Part shown: piece after piece, positions 1-9,941 of the stretch
Layout: every line of letters begins with the position of its first letter
How positions within the stretch are numbered: the first letter of the stretch is position 1
The notes under the pieces: generated by a model
What the model was told of the DNA's origin: nothing
What the model saw: the letters and a program-made list of their open reading frames with translations, nothing else
Database searches by the model: none
Assembly: GCF_000407185.1 (NCBI RefSeq)
Contig: NZ_KE136483.1
Coordinates: forward strand, 558,001-622,000
Reading direction: 5' to 3'
Length of the DNA stretch: 64,000 nucleotides
Source: Enterococcus malodoratus ATCC 43197
GTDB lineage: Bacteria; Bacillota; Bacilli; Lactobacillales; Enterococcaceae
Translations under genes and position numbers: made by a program

Positions 1-1
1 G

Positions 2-88
2 GAAAAAATCTTCTTTAAAGAAGGTACCCGCCAAGTCGATGATAAGTGGCACCAAAAGTATTTAGAGGCAAAAGAACTTGAATCTTAA
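2..88 (+). CDS. C-terminal end of an unidentified protein (5' truncated)
   Basis: An open frame runs from the window edge to TAA at 86-88 and gives 28 residues ending in EAKELES. The start is outside the window. The stop lies inside a strong terminator stem, which supports this as a real gene end. The family cannot be named from so short a tail. Confidence 0.6.
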   Translation, partial: EKIFFKEGTRQVDDKWHQKYLEAKELES

Positions 89-112
89 GCGGATTCAAGT
101 TCTTTTATTTTC
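74..112 (+). terminator. Intrinsic terminator of the truncated upstream gene
   Basis: GAACTTGAATC (74-84) pairs with GATTCAAGTTC (92-102) and a T-rich tract follows. The stem overlaps the last codons of the upstream frame. Confidence 0.8.
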
Positions 113-273
113 TAAAGGAGGGTCGATTTAATGGCATGTTATATTTGATCTTTTAATAAAAATGAAAAAAACAGAGTAAATTATTCGCTTATTTTTGGAG
201 TATATTAAAGTATAGCCAAAAACAATAAACCAAAAGATGGGGCCCATTTTTTGAATAAAAGGAGAGTACACTT
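113..273 (+). other. Short intergenic region with an isolated ribosome site and a five-codon frame
   Basis: AAAGGAGG at about 114-121 is followed by ATG at 131 and a stop after five codons (MACYI). This could be the remnant of a lost gene or a chance leader. AT-rich promoter-like sequence follows before the SD of the next gene. Confidence 0.3.
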
Positions 274-1356
274 ATGCCAAAAATTTTGACGCAAATCACA
301 CTTTTTACCATGGGAAAAACAAATCTTGAGAAACGTATTTTGAAAGCGCAAACAGAAACGCCCGATCCAGATATCATCGTTCAATACCTTGTGGCTGTGC
401 TGATTCGCCAATGTTTATGCGTAAGCGACTTTGCGGGAATCTGCAGCGATTTAATCAGAGAAATCTTTCTATTTGCGGAGCCGACAGAGGTGATGCGCAA
501 ATTTTGCCCGCTGTTTCGCCATGCCTTTAAAAGCGGCAAAGAGTGGGACCAAGTTCTTAAACGTTTATATAAAAATACGAAACAATACCATCGCTACAAC
601 AATCGTTTAGGTGAAAGCAAGCGATATTTACGCGAAAAAACCACCCCAGTTGAAGAATTAGAAGGTCAGCAATATAAAATTGTCTCGACCTTTGAAGATG
701 CGATTGGCAAAGTGCATACATGGAGTTTACGGGATGCCGACCCGAAATCCTCGGCAATAAAAATAGATTCTGTACTAGAGCTGATGTCCACTTTGACCAT
801 TTTTGAAAAGGATGATGTTCGACGGTTTGTCAAAGTAGTGAATTCTGAGATCGATAACTGTACTCGTGATATCAAAATCAGAAATGGAGAAATCGTGGAG
901 AATACTGATCCAGTCGATGAAGGTCAACCTGGAACAGGAATGTCGCCAGAAGCTGATTTGGATGATCTAAGTGAGGAAGAAAAACTGGAATTAGTAAAAT
1001 ACCTTCTACCTGAAGGCATTGTTTTAACCGATACTCGCATGGAAGAATTAAAGGATGACGTTTCAGCTAAAAAGGTGAGTAGTAATAGTACGCCAGAACA
1101 GTCCATTACCGCTACAGCCCCAAAAGCTGAATCAACTAGCGGATCAACAGCCTCCGCTGTCAAAGAACCGCCAAAAACCGAAGCCAAGAAACCCGCTGTA
1201 CAGAAACCGATGGCACTTTCCGCAGCAAAGAAAAGACCCTATGTAAATTATCAAAAGCCGAAAAGTAAGAAGCAAAAGGAGCGGGAATATGAGGAAAGCC
1301 TGCTGAAAAAAACCAAGAAGGGCAAAAGTGATTCGCGGAAAAGGAAGAAAAAATAA
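274..1356 (+). CDS. Hypothetical protein, 360 aa, with Lys-rich tail
   Basis: ATG at 274 has AAAAGGAG upstream. The first ~110 residues look like a folded helical domain (LFTMGKTNLEKR near residue 10, SDF near 50, KEWD near 95). The rest is acidic and low in complexity, then Ala/Pro/Lys-rich, ending in a very basic tail (KKTKKGK, RKRKKK) that could bind nucleic acid or the membrane surface. No signal peptide or membrane segment is visible. The N-terminal domain resembles the 127-aa protein at 49431-49814 (shared pattern LFT...T.LEKR...ET...SDF...DL.R..F...KEW). Function unknown. Confidence 0.75.
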   Translation: MPKILTQITLFTMGKTNLEKRILKAQTETPDPDIIVQYLVAVLIRQCLCVSDFAGICSDLIREIFLFAEPTEVMRKFCPLFRHAFKSGKEWDQVLKRLYKNTKQYHRYNNRLGESKRYLREKTTPVEELEGQQYKIVSTFEDAIGKVHTWSLRDADPKSSAIKIDSVLELMSTLTIFEKDDVRRFVKVVNSEIDNCTRDIKIRNGEIVENTDPVDEGQPGTGMSPEADLDDLSEEEKLELVKYLLPEGIVLTDTRMEELKDDVSAKKVSSNSTPEQSITATAPKAESTSGSTASAVKEPPKTEAKKPAVQKPMALSAAKKRPYVNYQKPKSKKQKEREYEESLLKKTKKGKSDSRKRKKK

Positions 1357-1538
1357 GTCTGAATTTACAATAATTTGAAACGTTTCTTTGGTGCGGCCAG
1401 CAATTGAAATGGCCTCAGCACGAAGGTTTATTTGTTCTGCACAAATTACGGGATTTCTTACGTGCAAAAAATTGGATTGATAGATGAAAGAAAGGCGTGT
1501 AAAGTTGTTTTTATAAAACACTTTTGGAGGGAATCACA

Positions 1539-1781
1539 GTGCTGGAAGAGGAGATTGTCCCGCCGCTCCAACCTGCTGATTTTATTGACCCGGTCACTAG
1601 TACTCAACAGGCGGCTCAAAAGACTTCGATAGAGGATCAGCAGCGATAAAATATCGAAGTTAAAATGGGCAAGAACAAGTATGATCAAGAAGTCATGGTA
1701 GTCATTGCCGACCCTATACCTGTCGTGATTGATTTGGAAAAGGATTTAGTAACAAAGGAAAAAGGAAAGAAAATAAAGTAA
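1539..1781 (+). pseudogene. Small ORF split by an in-frame stop
   Basis: GTG at 1539 follows GGAGGG with good spacing and gives 36 residues to TAA at 1647. The same frame continues from AAT through ATG 1665 to TAA at 1779-1781 (second half begins MGKNKYDQEVMVVIADPIP). One stop therefore divides an ~80-codon frame. Either it is a degraded gene or two tiny genes; the second half has no clear SD of its own. Family not recognised. Confidence 0.35.
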
Positions 1782-1813
1782 GCGAGTAATTTTTCAGTGC
1801 ATTACTATCGATA

Positions 1814-1860
1814 AAAAACAGGAGACACCTTCAAATTCTGAGGGTGTCTCCTGTTTTTTG
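1814..1860. terminator. Bidirectional intrinsic terminator
   Basis: AACAGGAGACACC and GGGTGTCTCCTGTT form a long stem flanked by A-run on the left and T-run on the right. It serves the + strand frame ending at 1781 and the minus-strand transporter ending at 1861. Confidence 0.85.
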
Positions 1861-3396
1861 TTAAGAAATCAATACGCCTACCGCTAAGAAGGCGAGGATC
1901 AAGATGATAATGGTAACCAGTAATTTGGTAACGAACTTGATCCATTTATCAAAGCCAACGTTTACTACTGACAGCGAAACGAGGATCAAACCTGTTGGGG
2001 CGACTAATCCAATCAAGCCTTGGCCCCAGTTATAAGCATCAACAATCAGTGCACGGTCGATGCCCACAACGTCAGCTAGTGGTGCCATGATAGGCATGGA
2101 CAGCACAGCCAAACCAGAGGAGGATTGAATAAAGAATCCTAAAATGACATAAACCAGGAACATGAACCAAATGAAGATGACATTGTTCATCCCGCTGATG
2201 GCATTACTAAAGAAATTCATGATGGTATCGCTGATAAAACTATTCTCCATAACGATCCCAACAGAACGGGCCAATCCGACGATTAAGGCGACACCTAAAA
2301 GATCGGCCGCTCCGGTAACGAAGCTGTCGATGAATTTCTTTTCACCTAAACCAGAGACAAAAGCCAGTACATAGGTTACAGCTAAGAATACAACGGCGAT
2401 TTCGGTGAAGTACCAGCCGAGTTGTTGAACGCCATAAATCATTACCACAAAACCCAAAGCGAAGACGATCAACGAGAATTTTTGTCGTTTGCTGAAGTTC
2501 GCATTTTTCTCGCGATCGTGGCTGCCTAAGAAACGCTCGCGGTCACTTTCTGCTTGATCAGCAACGAGCGAAGCGGCTGGATTTAACCGAACCTTTTCCG
2601 CATAGCGAATCGTATAAAGAATGGAGATACCGACTGCGGTGATCCACATCAAGATGCGCAGCGGCATGCCGTCGGTAAAACTGATGCCCGCAGCATTGGA
2701 AGCAATGACTGTCGAGAACGGATTGATCGTGGAACTCATCGTTCCGATCGCGGTCCCGAGATAGATCGTGGCGACCGCCGTCAGCGTATCATACCCCGCT
2801 AGCAAGAAAATCGGAATCAAGATTGGATAGAAGGCAATGGTTTCTTCCGCCAAGCCAAAGGTCGTTCCGCCAATCGCGATTAACGTTGTCACGATGACGA
2901 TCAGCCATTTTTGTTTGCCTTTCAATTTTTCTGAGAGACGCATCATACCAGCATCCATCGCGCCTGTAGCATTTACGATACCGATCACGCCCCCTAAGAT
3001 CAAAATAAAGATCATGATATCGACACTCTCAGTAATCCCTTGAACCTGAGATCTCAAAAACTGAGTAATCGTACCTGTAATGCCGCGTTTCGGTTTTTTG
3101 ATTGCTTCATACGAGTTCGGAATCGCGGCTGGGCGGTAAATCGTGCCATCGCGAAACTTGCCGACTTTGATATGAATGTCATATTTATCTAATGTTTTTT
3201 GCGTTGCCGGCTCCATGATTGTTTTGTCATGTGCATCAGTGATGGCGAATTGATCTTTTCCGCTGTCATACGATAACGTGCTGTACTTGCCTGAAGGGAT
3301 GAAAAAGGTCAATGCTTGAACGAGAATCAGGACGATAATGATGACGGTGTACGCGGATGGAAAACTACGTCGTTTCTTTTTAACTGATTGTTCCAT
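1861..3396 (-). CDS. YfcC-family membrane transporter
   Basis: 511 residues with many hydrophobic segments, typical of the YfcC / DcuC-like carrier family (AitC-type), which moves organic acids or basic amino acids across the membrane. Substrate cannot be read from sequence. The N-terminus is a short cytoplasmic stretch with KKKRR followed by the first membrane helix; a large extracellular loop with YRPAAIPNSYEAI comes next, then conserved Gly-rich helices (GGVIGIVNATGAMDAG, GTAIGTMSSTINPFST, VAPTGLILVSLS). The chosen start (cat at 3394-3396) has AGGGGGC upstream; an in-frame start at 3450 lacks an SD. It stands alone between terminator 1814-1860 and the divergent tdk gene. Confidence 0.85.
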   Translation of the reverse strand: MEQSVKKKRRSFPSAYTVIIIVLILVQALTFFIPSGKYSTLSYDSGKDQFAITDAHDKTIMEPATQKTLDKYDIHIKVGKFRDGTIYRPAAIPNSYEAIKKPKRGITGTITQFLRSQVQGITESVDIMIFILILGGVIGIVNATGAMDAGMMRLSEKLKGKQKWLIVIVTTLIAIGGTTFGLAEETIAFYPILIPIFLLAGYDTLTAVATIYLGTAIGTMSSTINPFSTVIASNAAGISFTDGMPLRILMWITAVGISILYTIRYAEKVRLNPAASLVADQAESDRERFLGSHDREKNANFSKRQKFSLIVFALGFVVMIYGVQQLGWYFTEIAVVFLAVTYVLAFVSGLGEKKFIDSFVTGAADLLGVALIVGLARSVGIVMENSFISDTIMNFFSNAISGMNNVIFIWFMFLVYVILGFFIQSSSGLAVLSMPIMAPLADVVGIDRALIVDAYNWGQGLIGLVAPTGLILVSLSVVNVGFDKWIKFVTKLLVTIIILILAFLAVGVLIS

Positions 3397-3564
3397 GAGA
3401 AAGCCCCCTATTAATAAAAATTTAAAATAATTACTGCTAAAGTTTAGCATCCGAGGCTTATATTCTTAAAAAATTAGCCTGTGACTTTGTTGAAAATAGT
3501 CATTGATTCTTCTAAGAAGGTGATTCTATGAAAATTATTACTGTAAATAATCTGGCTTTTCCGC

Positions 3565-3575
3565 TATAATACGAT
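3565..3575 (+). promoter_or_regulatory. Likely -10 box of the tdk-prfA-prmC unit
   Basis: TATAAT occurs in CCGCTATAATACG about 35 bases before the tdk start. The -35 is weak. A 13-codon frame MKIITVNNLAFPL precedes it and ends at the same place, so it is probably chance. Confidence 0.45.
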
Positions 3576-3602
3576 AGGAACAAAAGGGAAAGGTGACATG
3601 AA

Positions 3603-4187
3603 ATGGCCCAGCTTTTTTTTAAATACGGTGCAATGAACAGCGGGAAGACGATCGAGATTTTGAAAGTCGCCCATAACTATGAGGAACAGAATAAACCGGT
3701 GGTCTTGATGACTAGCGGATTAGATACACGCGAAGGTGTGGGGACGATCTCCAGTCGGATCGGATTGAGCCGGCCTGCCGTGCCAATTTTTTCGGAAACG
3801 AATATTTTTGATTTTATTGAAGGTCTCGATTACAAACCTTATTGTATATTGATCGATGAATCGCAATTTTTATCAAAGGCTCATGTTGTGCAATTGGCGC
3901 AAGTCGTGGATGACTTAGATATTCCAGTGATGGCGTTTGGTTTGAAAAATGATTTTCGAAATGAAATGTTCGAAGGCTCAAAATATTTGCTGCTTTATGC
4001 GGACAAATTAGAAGAGTTAAAAACGATCTGCTGGTTTTGCCATAAAAAGGCTACGATGAACCTGCATTATATTAATGGCCGCCCTGTTTATGAAGGCGAT
4101 CAAGTGCAAATCGGGGGCAATGAAGCTTATTATCCTGTTTGTCGCAAGCATTACTTACATCCAGAAATTGACCATTCCGCTAATTAA
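3603..4187 (+). CDS. tdk: Thymidine kinase (type II)
   Basis: 194 residues, the usual length of bacterial TK1-like kinases. It phosphorylates thymidine with ATP in pyrimidine salvage. The P-loop is GAMNSGKT (residues ~9-16), the Walker B-type segment is LIDESQFL with the catalytic Glu, and the structural zinc site is CWFC plus C...H near the C-terminus (CRKHYLH). The lasso loop residues near [18 protein letters not shown] match the family. It precedes prfA and prmC, a classic Firmicute order, with a leader hairpin in the gap to prfA. Confidence 0.95.
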   Translation: MAQLFFKYGAMNSGKTIEILKVAHNYEEQNKPVVLMTSGLDTREGVGTISSRIGLSRPAVPIFSETNIFDFIEGLDYKPYCILIDESQFLSKAHVVQLAQVVDDLDIPVMAFGLKNDFRNEMFEGSKYLLLYADKLEELKTICWFCHKKATMNLHYINGRPVYEGDQVQIGGNEAYYPVCRKHYLHPEIDHSAN

Positions 4188-4205
4188 CGCTTTAACGGAA
4201 TGATA

Positions 4206-4266
4206 GGCGTAATGAAAATGACCCATTTTTCTATAGAAAGATGAGTACTTTAAATGTAGAAGGAAT
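4206..4266 (+). promoter_or_regulatory. Leader hairpin repeat, copy A (before prfA)
   Basis: CATTTTTC (4224-4231) pairs with GAAAGATG (4236-4243) with one T-G wobble, followed by AGTACTTTAAATG and then the prfA SD. It matches copies before upp and sufB. See finding. Confidence 0.55.
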
Positions 4267-4291
4267 AACGAAATTAGGAGGAATTTAACCA

Positions 4292-5365
4292 ATGTACGAT
4301 CAACTGCAAGCTATCGAAGATCGTTATGAGGAGCTTGGCGAATTATTGAGTGACCCGGAAGTCATCACTGATACGCAGCGCTTCATGCAGCTGTCAAAAG
4401 AAGAGGCTAGTACTCGTGATACAGTCGCAACGTATCGCCGCTATAAAAAAGTGGTGGAAGGTATCAGTGACGCGGAAGAATTATTAGGTGAAAACTTAGA
4501 CGCGGAAATGGCGGAAATGGCCAAAGAGGAATTGTCAGATCTCAAAAAAGAAAAAGAAGCTTTAGAAGATGAAATCAAGATTCTGCTATTACCAAAAGAC
4601 CCGAACGATGATAAAAACATCATCATGGAAATTCGCGGAGCCGCAGGTGGCGATGAAGCAGCGTTATTTGCTGGCGATCTTTTTACTATGTATCAGAAAT
4701 ATGCGGAAGCTCAAGGCTGGAAGACAGAAGTCATGGAAGCCAACGTAACAGGTATCGGCGGATACAAAGAAGTCATCATGATGATCACTGGTGATAACGT
4801 CTATTCAAAACTAAAATATGAAAGCGGCGCGCACCGCGTACAACGTGTGCCTTCAACGGAATCACAAGGCCGCATTCACACTTCAACAGCGACGGTCGTA
4901 GTCATGCCCGAAGCTGAAGAAGTTGAAATTGATTTAGCCGACAAAGACATTCGGACAGATATCTACCACGCATCAGGTGCTGGTGGACAGCACGTCAACA
5001 AGACAGCGTCTGCTGTCCGTTTGACGCATATTCCAACGGGTATTGCAGTAGCGATGCAGGATGAACGTTCGCAGATCAAGAACCGCGAAAAAGCGATGAA
5101 GATCTTGCGTGCTCGAGTGTATGATAAGATTCAACAAGAAGCCCAAAGCGAATACGATGCGAGTCGTAAATCGGCGGTGGGAACTGGGGATCGCTCTGAA
5201 CGCATCCGGACATACAACTTCCCGCAAAATCGTGTGACCGATCACCGAATCGGCTTAACGATTCAAAAATTAGATCAGATCCTAGCAGGTAAGCTGGATG
5301 AGATTATCGATGCCTTGATTATGTATGATCAAACCAAGAAATTGGAAGATATGCAAAATGGCTAA
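4292..5365 (+). CDS. prfA: Peptide chain release factor 1
   Basis: 357 residues, normal length. RF1 reads UAA and UAG in the ribosomal A site and triggers peptidyl-tRNA hydrolysis. The GGQ catalytic motif is at residues 231-233. The anticodon-like P-x-T motif reads PST at 187-189 (PAT in Escherichia coli), which identifies RF1 rather than RF2. SD TTAGGAGGA precedes ATG 4292. It overlaps prmC, whose product methylates the GGQ glutamine, so the pair forms a functional unit. Confidence 0.97.
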   Translation: MYDQLQAIEDRYEELGELLSDPEVITDTQRFMQLSKEEASTRDTVATYRRYKKVVEGISDAEELLGENLDAEMAEMAKEELSDLKKEKEALEDEIKILLLPKDPNDDKNIIMEIRGAAGGDEAALFAGDLFTMYQKYAEAQGWKTEVMEANVTGIGGYKEVIMMITGDNVYSKLKYESGAHRVQRVPSTESQGRIHTSTATVVVMPEAEEVEIDLADKDIRTDIYHASGAGGQHVNKTASAVRLTHIPTGIAVAMQDERSQIKNREKAMKILRARVYDKIQQEAQSEYDASRKSAVGTGDRSERIRTYNFPQNRVTDHRIGLTIQKLDQILAGKLDEIIDALIMYDQTKKLEDMQNG

Positions 5366-6188
5366 AACTTATGTAGAAGTCCTGTCAGGGGCTTCTTCTT
5401 TTTTAGAAGCAGCTGGCAAAGAAGGTTATGCGATCGAATATCTTTTTCTCGCGCGCAAGCATTGGGATAAAACGCAATGGTTGTTGCACATGCGAGAAGA
5501 AATTTCGCCGGAAGACGAAACTGTGATCGAAAAGGATTTGGCGAGCTTAATGGAGAATATCCCGCCGCAATATTTATTAGGCTATGAATATTTCTTTGAG
5601 CACCGTTTTAAAGTAACGGAAGACACCTTGATTCCTCGTCCAGAAACGGAAGAGCTCGTCGCGCTGTGTTTGTCGCTGAATGATACTGAGCCTAAAAAGG
5701 TGGTCGATATTGGGACTGGCACAGGTGCTATCGCTATCAGTCTGAAGCTGAAACGTCCAAACTGGCAAGTGACCGCGGTCGATATATCGGCGGAAGCACT
5801 GAAAGTTGCCGAGAAAAATGCGGCCGACTTAAAGGCAGAGATTTGTTTTAAACAAAGCGATGTGCTGTCAGCAATCACCGAAAAACAGGATATCATTATC
5901 AGTAATCCGCCATACATCAGTCAAAGTGAATGGGACTTGATGGATGAGAGCGTACGAACCTATGAACCAAAGACAGCATTATTTGCTGATAACGACGGAC
6001 TAGCTGTCTACCAAAAAATTGCGGCAGAAAGCCAAGCGCTTTTACAACCAAATGGCATGATTTTTTTAGAGATCGGATTTCAGCAGGGGCGTAAAGTACA
6101 AGAAATTTTCAGCACAGTCTTTCCAGAAAAAAAAGTGACTGTTCACCAGGACATGTCGGGAAATGATCGGATGGTCGTCATTAGTTGA
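5358..6188 (+). CDS. prmC: Release factor glutamine methyltransferase
   Basis: 276 residues from ATG 5358, which overlaps the prfA stop by 8 bases; this start is preferred over an in-frame upstream start inside prfA because it begins with the usual short N-terminus. The SAM-binding motif [12 protein letters not shown] and the catalytic NPPY motif (IISNPPYIS) are present. It methylates the Gln of the GGQ motif in release factors. Confidence 0.95.
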   Translation: MAKTYVEVLSGASSFLEAAGKEGYAIEYLFLARKHWDKTQWLLHMREEISPEDETVIEKDLASLMENIPPQYLLGYEYFFEHRFKVTEDTLIPRPETEELVALCLSLNDTEPKKVVDIGTGTGAIAISLKLKRPNWQVTAVDISAEALKVAEKNAADLKAEICFKQSDVLSAITEKQDIIISNPPYISQSEWDLMDESVRTYEPKTALFADNDGLAVYQKIAAESQALLQPNGMIFLEIGFQQGRKVQEIFSTVFPEKKVTVHQDMSGNDRMVVIS

Positions 6189-6366
6189 AAATTATTTTTA
6201 GCTTTAAAAATAATAAAAGAACACTGATACAGCAATGTTTAAAACGTCAAAAAGTTATCAACATAGTTATACACACTTGACAACAGAGATATCAACAAGT
6301 TGAGGATAACTCGGAAACAAAAGTTTTTATATTAGGAAAAACGAAAAAAGGAGCTGTGGAGAAGCT
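6189..6366 (+). other. Intergenic region with DnaA-box-like 9-mers
   Basis: AT-rich 178 bp. TTATCAACA (6255-6263) and TTATACACA (6267-6275) lie 12 bp apart; the second fits the relaxed DnaA box TTATNCACA. No terminator is clear after prmC. It may also hold the promoter of the next gene. Confidence 0.35.
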
Positions 6367-7380
6367 GTGGAAACGAAAATTTTTCAATCGGATCAAATAA
6401 ATCAGGCGGCGGCGTTATTACGTCAAGGAGAATTGGTGGCATTTCCTACGGAGACAGTCTACGGATTAGGCGCTAATGCGCTTTTGCCAGAGTCAGTGAA
6501 GCAAGTTTTTGCGGTCAAAGGACGTCCCAGCGATAATCCGCTGATCGTCCATGTCACGGACTTTTCGATGACTAAAGAGTATGTGGAAAGCTATCATCCG
6601 CTGACCGAAAAAATCGTGCAGCATTTCTGGCCGGGCCCACTAACATTGATCTTTTCAATCAAAACAGGAAGTTTGAGCCCAGTTGTGACGGGGGGCTTAT
6701 CCACAGCGGCATTTCGAATGCCAGATAATAAAAAAACATTATCTTTAATTGAAGAAACCGGTGCGCCGTTGGTTGGTCCTAGTGCCAATACCTCAGGCAA
6801 ACCAAGTCCGACGACCGCATTGCATGTTTATCATGATTTAAAAGGCAAAATCGCGGGGATTTTAGATGATGGCGCAACTCAAATCGGAGTGGAGTCAACG
6901 GTCTTGGATTTGAGCGGCGAGGTGCCAACGATTTTGCGTCCTGGAGCGGTCACTAAAGAGAAATTGGAAGAAGTTCTAGGTATCGAGGTTCCGCTGGACA
7001 AGCATTTAGTCACAGAGAGCGAGACACCGAAAGCTCCTGGCATGAAGTATAAACATTATTCACCGGATACACCGGTATTAATGATCAAACCGGCTGATTG
7101 GAAGCAAGCAATCGCTTGGGCCGAAATGAACAACAAGAAAGTCGGCTTGTTAACGACCCCGAAAATTGCGGATCAATATCGTTCAGCAGATCGTTTTGTT
7201 TTTGCGGACGATACGATTGAAGCTGCGACACGCGGTCTATTCAGCGGGTTACGTGCGCTGGATGAAGCCCAAAAGGCAGATATCATTTTTGCGGAGGTCT
7301 TTCCTGATGATCATTTAGGCTTGGCTTATATGAATCGTTTGAAGAAAGCGGCGGCACAAAACTATTTTGCAGAAAAGTAA
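6367..7380 (+). CDS. ywlC: Threonylcarbamoyl-AMP synthase (Sua5/YwlC)
   Basis: 337 residues, the two-domain Sua5 length. It makes L-threonylcarbamoyl-AMP from threonine, bicarbonate and ATP for the t6A37 tRNA modification. The YrdC domain fills the first ~200 residues, with FPTETVYGLG, the KGRPSDNPL segment and GPSANTSG. A linker with APGMKYKHYSP leads to the C-terminal Sua5 domain. The likely start is GTG 6367; AAAAAGGAG lies about 13 bases upstream, rather far, so the start is not certain. Confidence 0.93.
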   Translation: METKIFQSDQINQAAALLRQGELVAFPTETVYGLGANALLPESVKQVFAVKGRPSDNPLIVHVTDFSMTKEYVESYHPLTEKIVQHFWPGPLTLIFSIKTGSLSPVVTGGLSTAAFRMPDNKKTLSLIEETGAPLVGPSANTSGKPSPTTALHVYHDLKGKIAGILDDGATQIGVESTVLDLSGEVPTILRPGAVTKEKLEEVLGIEVPLDKHLVTESETPKAPGMKYKHYSPDTPVLMIKPADWKQAIAWAEMNNKKVGLLTTPKIADQYRSADRFVFADDTIEAATRGLFSGLRALDEAQKADIIFAEVFPDDHLGLAYMNRLKKAAAQNYFAEK

Positions 7381-7449
7381 ACAAAAGATTCGATTATCTG
7401 CTGAATCTTTCGTATACTTAAAACAGAAAATTTGAAAGGTGGCGTTGGG
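7381..7449 (+). promoter_or_regulatory. Hairpin leader before glyA
   Basis: AAAGATTC and GAATCTTT form an 8-bp stem just after the ywlC stop, followed by CGTATACTTAAAAC and the glyA SD AAAGGTGG. There is no T-run, so it is not a standard terminator. The layout recalls the leader repeats before prfA and upp but the sequence differs. Confidence 0.35.
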
Positions 7450-8697
7450 ATGGATTACAAAGCACTAGATCCCGAACTATGGGGAGCAATTGAAAATGAG
7501 GCGGAGCGGCAAGAGCAGAATATCGAGTTGATCGCCTCAGAAAACATCGTATCAGCAGCAGTACAGATGGCACAAGGGAGCGTCTTGACGAATAAATACG
7601 CGGAAGGCTATCCTGGGCGACGTTATTACGGCGGTTGTGAATTTGTCGATGTGGTAGAAAATTTGGCAATTGATCGCGCAAAAGAATTATTTGATGCAAA
7701 ATTTGCAAATGTCCAAGCGCATTCGGGCTCACAGGCCAATCAAGCAGCTTACTTTTCATTAATCAATCCTGGCGATACCGTTTTAGGAATGGATCTATCA
7801 GCGGGTGGCCATTTAACTCATGGCTCACCAGTAAATGTCAGCGGCAAATTATACAACTTTGTCAGCTATGGCGTTGATCCTCATACAGAGACGATCGACT
7901 ATGAAGTCGTTCGTATTTTGGCGAGGAAACATCAGCCTAAATTGATCGTGGCAGGCGCAAGTGCCTACAGTCGGACAATCGATTTTGCCCGTTTCCGTGA
8001 AATTGCGGATGAAGTTGACGCAAAATTAATGGTTGATATGGCTCATATCGCCGGACTTGTAGCCACGGGTTTACATCCTAACCCAGTACCTTATGCAGAT
8101 GTCGTTACGTCAACGACACATAAAACGTTGCGCGGTCCTCGCGGCGGTCTGATTTTGACCAACGATGCGGACTTGGCGAAAAAAATTAATAGCGCAGTTT
8201 TCCCAGGCTTGCAAGGTGGACCATTGGAACACGTGATTGCGGGGAAAGCCGTAGCCTTCAAGGAAGCCTTGGCGCCAGAGTTTAAAGTTTACAGTGAACA
8301 AGTGCTGAAGAATGCTCAAGCAATGGTTAAAGCCTTCAACCAAGCGCCAGAAACGCGAGTAATCTCTGGTGCCAGCGACAATCATCTGCTTCTATTAGAA
8401 GTGACCGGCTTTGATGTGACTGGACGTGAAGCGGAAGAATTATTGGATACGGTGCATATTACGGTCAATAAAAATTCGATTCCTTTCGAGTCAAAGAGCT
8501 TCAAAGAAACCAGTGGGATTCGAATCGGAACGCCGGCCATCACCAGTCGCGGGTTCAAAGAAGAAGATGCTAAACGAGTAGCTGAATTGATCATCGAGAC
8601 CTTACGTTCTAAAGGAGACGACGAGCGATTGGCGGAGATTCGCAAAGCTGTATTAGAATTAACAGAATCTCATCCAATTCAAGCAGAATTAGACTAG
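7450..8697 (+). CDS. glyA: Serine hydroxymethyltransferase
   Basis: 415 residues. A PLP enzyme that interconverts serine and glycine with tetrahydrofolate, the main one-carbon source. The PLP lysine is K225 in [20 protein letters not shown] near 91 and DMAHIAGL near 196 are family hallmarks. ATG 7450 is chosen because AAAGGTGG ends 8 bases before it; an in-frame TTG at 7432 would overlap this SD. Confidence 0.97.
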   Translation: MDYKALDPELWGAIENEAERQEQNIELIASENIVSAAVQMAQGSVLTNKYAEGYPGRRYYGGCEFVDVVENLAIDRAKELFDAKFANVQAHSGSQANQAAYFSLINPGDTVLGMDLSAGGHLTHGSPVNVSGKLYNFVSYGVDPHTETIDYEVVRILARKHQPKLIVAGASAYSRTIDFARFREIADEVDAKLMVDMAHIAGLVATGLHPNPVPYADVVTSTTHKTLRGPRGGLILTNDADLAKKINSAVFPGLQGGPLEHVIAGKAVAFKEALAPEFKVYSEQVLKNAQAMVKAFNQAPETRVISGASDNHLLLLEVTGFDVTGREAEELLDTVHITVNKNSIPFESKSFKETSGIRIGTPAITSRGFKEEDAKRVAELIIETLRSKGDDERLAEIRKAVLELTESHPIQAELD

Positions 8698-8823
8698 TTT
8701 TCTTTCTGCAGTTGTCTTATAATTAGGAGAAATGCAGAATAAAGACTGTCATATTCTAACTGCTTGTTTCGCAGGAAATCCAACGAAAAAGCAGTTTCCA
8801 GTATGGGATTTTGAGAAGTGGCA

Positions 8824-8890
8824 GACGGCATGCTGACCGAACGCATTTTTCGTTTAGAAAAATGAATACTTTAAAATGAATAAGGAGCAA
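8824..8890 (+). promoter_or_regulatory. Leader hairpin repeat, copy B (before upp)
   Basis: ACGGCATG is followed by CATTTTTC (8844-8851) and GAAAAATG (8857-8864), an 8-bp stem, then AATACTTTAAAATGAATAAGGAGC. The final GGAG is the upp SD. A second inverted repeat, ACTGCTT/AAGCAGT, lies upstream at about 8758-8796. Confidence 0.6.
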
Positions 8891-8896
8891 TTTATT

Positions 8897-9526
8897 ATGG
8901 GCAAGTTTCAAGTAATTGATCATCCACTGATCCAACACAAATTAACGATTATTCGTGATAAAAATTGTGGAACAAAAGTTTTCCGTGAAGTCGTGAATGA
9001 AATCGCGATGTTGATGGCGTACGAAGTTTCTCGCGATATGCCATTAGAAGATATCGAGATCGAAACACCGATCACTTTATCAACGCAAAAAACGTTATCT
9101 GGGAAGAAAGTTGCGATCGTACCGATTCTACGCGCTGGTATCGGCATGGTAGATGGTATTTTAGAATTGATCCCGGCTGCAAAAGTCGGACATATCGGGA
9201 TGTTCCGTGATGAAGAAACATTGGAACCACATGAATACTTCTTCAAAATGCCAGAAGATATCGACAGCCGTCAATTATTCATCGTTGACCCAATGTTAGC
9301 AACCGGCGGTTCAGCAATCATGGCGATTGATTCATTGAAAAAACGCGGCGCGTCAAACATGAAATTTGTTTGCTTAGTTGCGGCACCTGAAGGCGTGAAG
9401 GCTTTACAAGAAGCGCATCCAGATGTTGACATCTATACTGCTGCACTTGATGAACAATTGAATGAACTTGGTTACATCGTTCCTGGTCTAGGAGACGCAG
9501 GCGACCGTTTATTCGGAACAAAATAA
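8897..9526 (+). CDS. upp: Uracil phosphoribosyltransferase
   Basis: 209 residues, the family length. It converts uracil and PRPP to UMP in pyrimidine salvage. The PRPP loop is [11 protein letters not shown] and the uracil-binding region ends in [16 protein letters not shown], the typical C-terminus. ATG 8897 follows AAGGAGC; an in-frame ATG at 8876 lies within the leader repeat and is not used. Confidence 0.97.
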   Translation: MGKFQVIDHPLIQHKLTIIRDKNCGTKVFREVVNEIAMLMAYEVSRDMPLEDIEIETPITLSTQKTLSGKKVAIVPILRAGIGMVDGILELIPAAKVGHIGMFRDEETLEPHEYFFKMPEDIDSRQLFIVDPMLATGGSAIMAIDSLKKRGASNMKFVCLVAAPEGVKALQEAHPDVDIYTAALDEQLNELGYIVPGLGDAGDRLFGTK

Positions 9527-9529
9527 AAA

Positions 9530-9562
9530 AAAGCGAGCCGCGTTGAGCGGTTCGCTTTTTAT
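9530..9562. terminator. Terminator after upp
   Basis: AGCGAGCCGC and GCGGTTCGCT form a stem around GTTGA, with A-run before and T-run after, so it can end both upp and the convergent minus-strand gene. Confidence 0.9.
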
Positions 9563-9570
9563 TTTGGAAA

Positions 9571-9807
9571 CTAAATCTTTCGCATTTGTTTATAATTGAT
9601 GACGACAACACCATTGGAATGATTGATCAAGTCTTCGTTGTCTTGCTTCTCATCAATTTCAATGACTGCTGCGTTCTTCAATTGTTTAGCGATGATCCCA
9701 GTTTGGGATTGACCGCGAATAGTGAACATGACGTGTGTCTTTACGGGGAAGTCTTTCCCAGCTTCGGAAGGATCAACGTGTGTCTCTATTTTGCCAAATG
9801 TAGCCAT
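9571..9807 (-). CDS. Small DUF2187-like protein
   Basis: 78 residues. The central part (FPVKTHVMFTIRG, GIIAKQLKNAAVIEI, then GVVVINYKQMRKI) looks like a small beta-barrel of the DUF2187/KOW-like type found in Firmicutes. Role unknown, perhaps RNA or protein binding. ATG at 9807 lies 12 bases after AGGAGG; a TTG three codons upstream is too close to the SD. Convergent with upp. Confidence 0.65.
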   Translation of the reverse strand: MATFGKIETHVDPSEAGKDFPVKTHVMFTIRGQSQTGIIAKQLKNAAVIEIDEKQDNEDLINHSNGVVVINYKQMRKI

Positions 9808-9896
9808 TTGTATCAAACGCCTCCTTTTATCACTGTCTCTATTTTAGCATATTTTCAAGTTTTTTTCATGTAATCGCTTTTTAAGAGGAATCTTAC

Positions 9897-9925
9897 TTTA
9901 CTTTTTCGCAGAAGTTTTCTATAAT
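9897..9925 (+). promoter_or_regulatory. Promoter of the tRNA-Thr gene
   Basis: TATAAT at 9920-9925 with a weak TTTACT 17 bases upstream (9897-9902). It lies directly before the tRNA. Confidence 0.5.
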
Positions 9926-9941
9926 TTCATTTGTACGATTC

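Noticed and set aside
3528-3569. 13-codon leader frame MKIITVNNLAFPL before tdk
   Set aside because: It has an SD-like AAGGTGA but overlaps the likely -10 box, so it is probably not transcribed.
7418-7759. 113-aa open frame on the minus strand inside glyA
   Set aside because: It lies wholly antisense to a conserved gene, has no SD and no recognisable motif; a shadow of glyA codon use.
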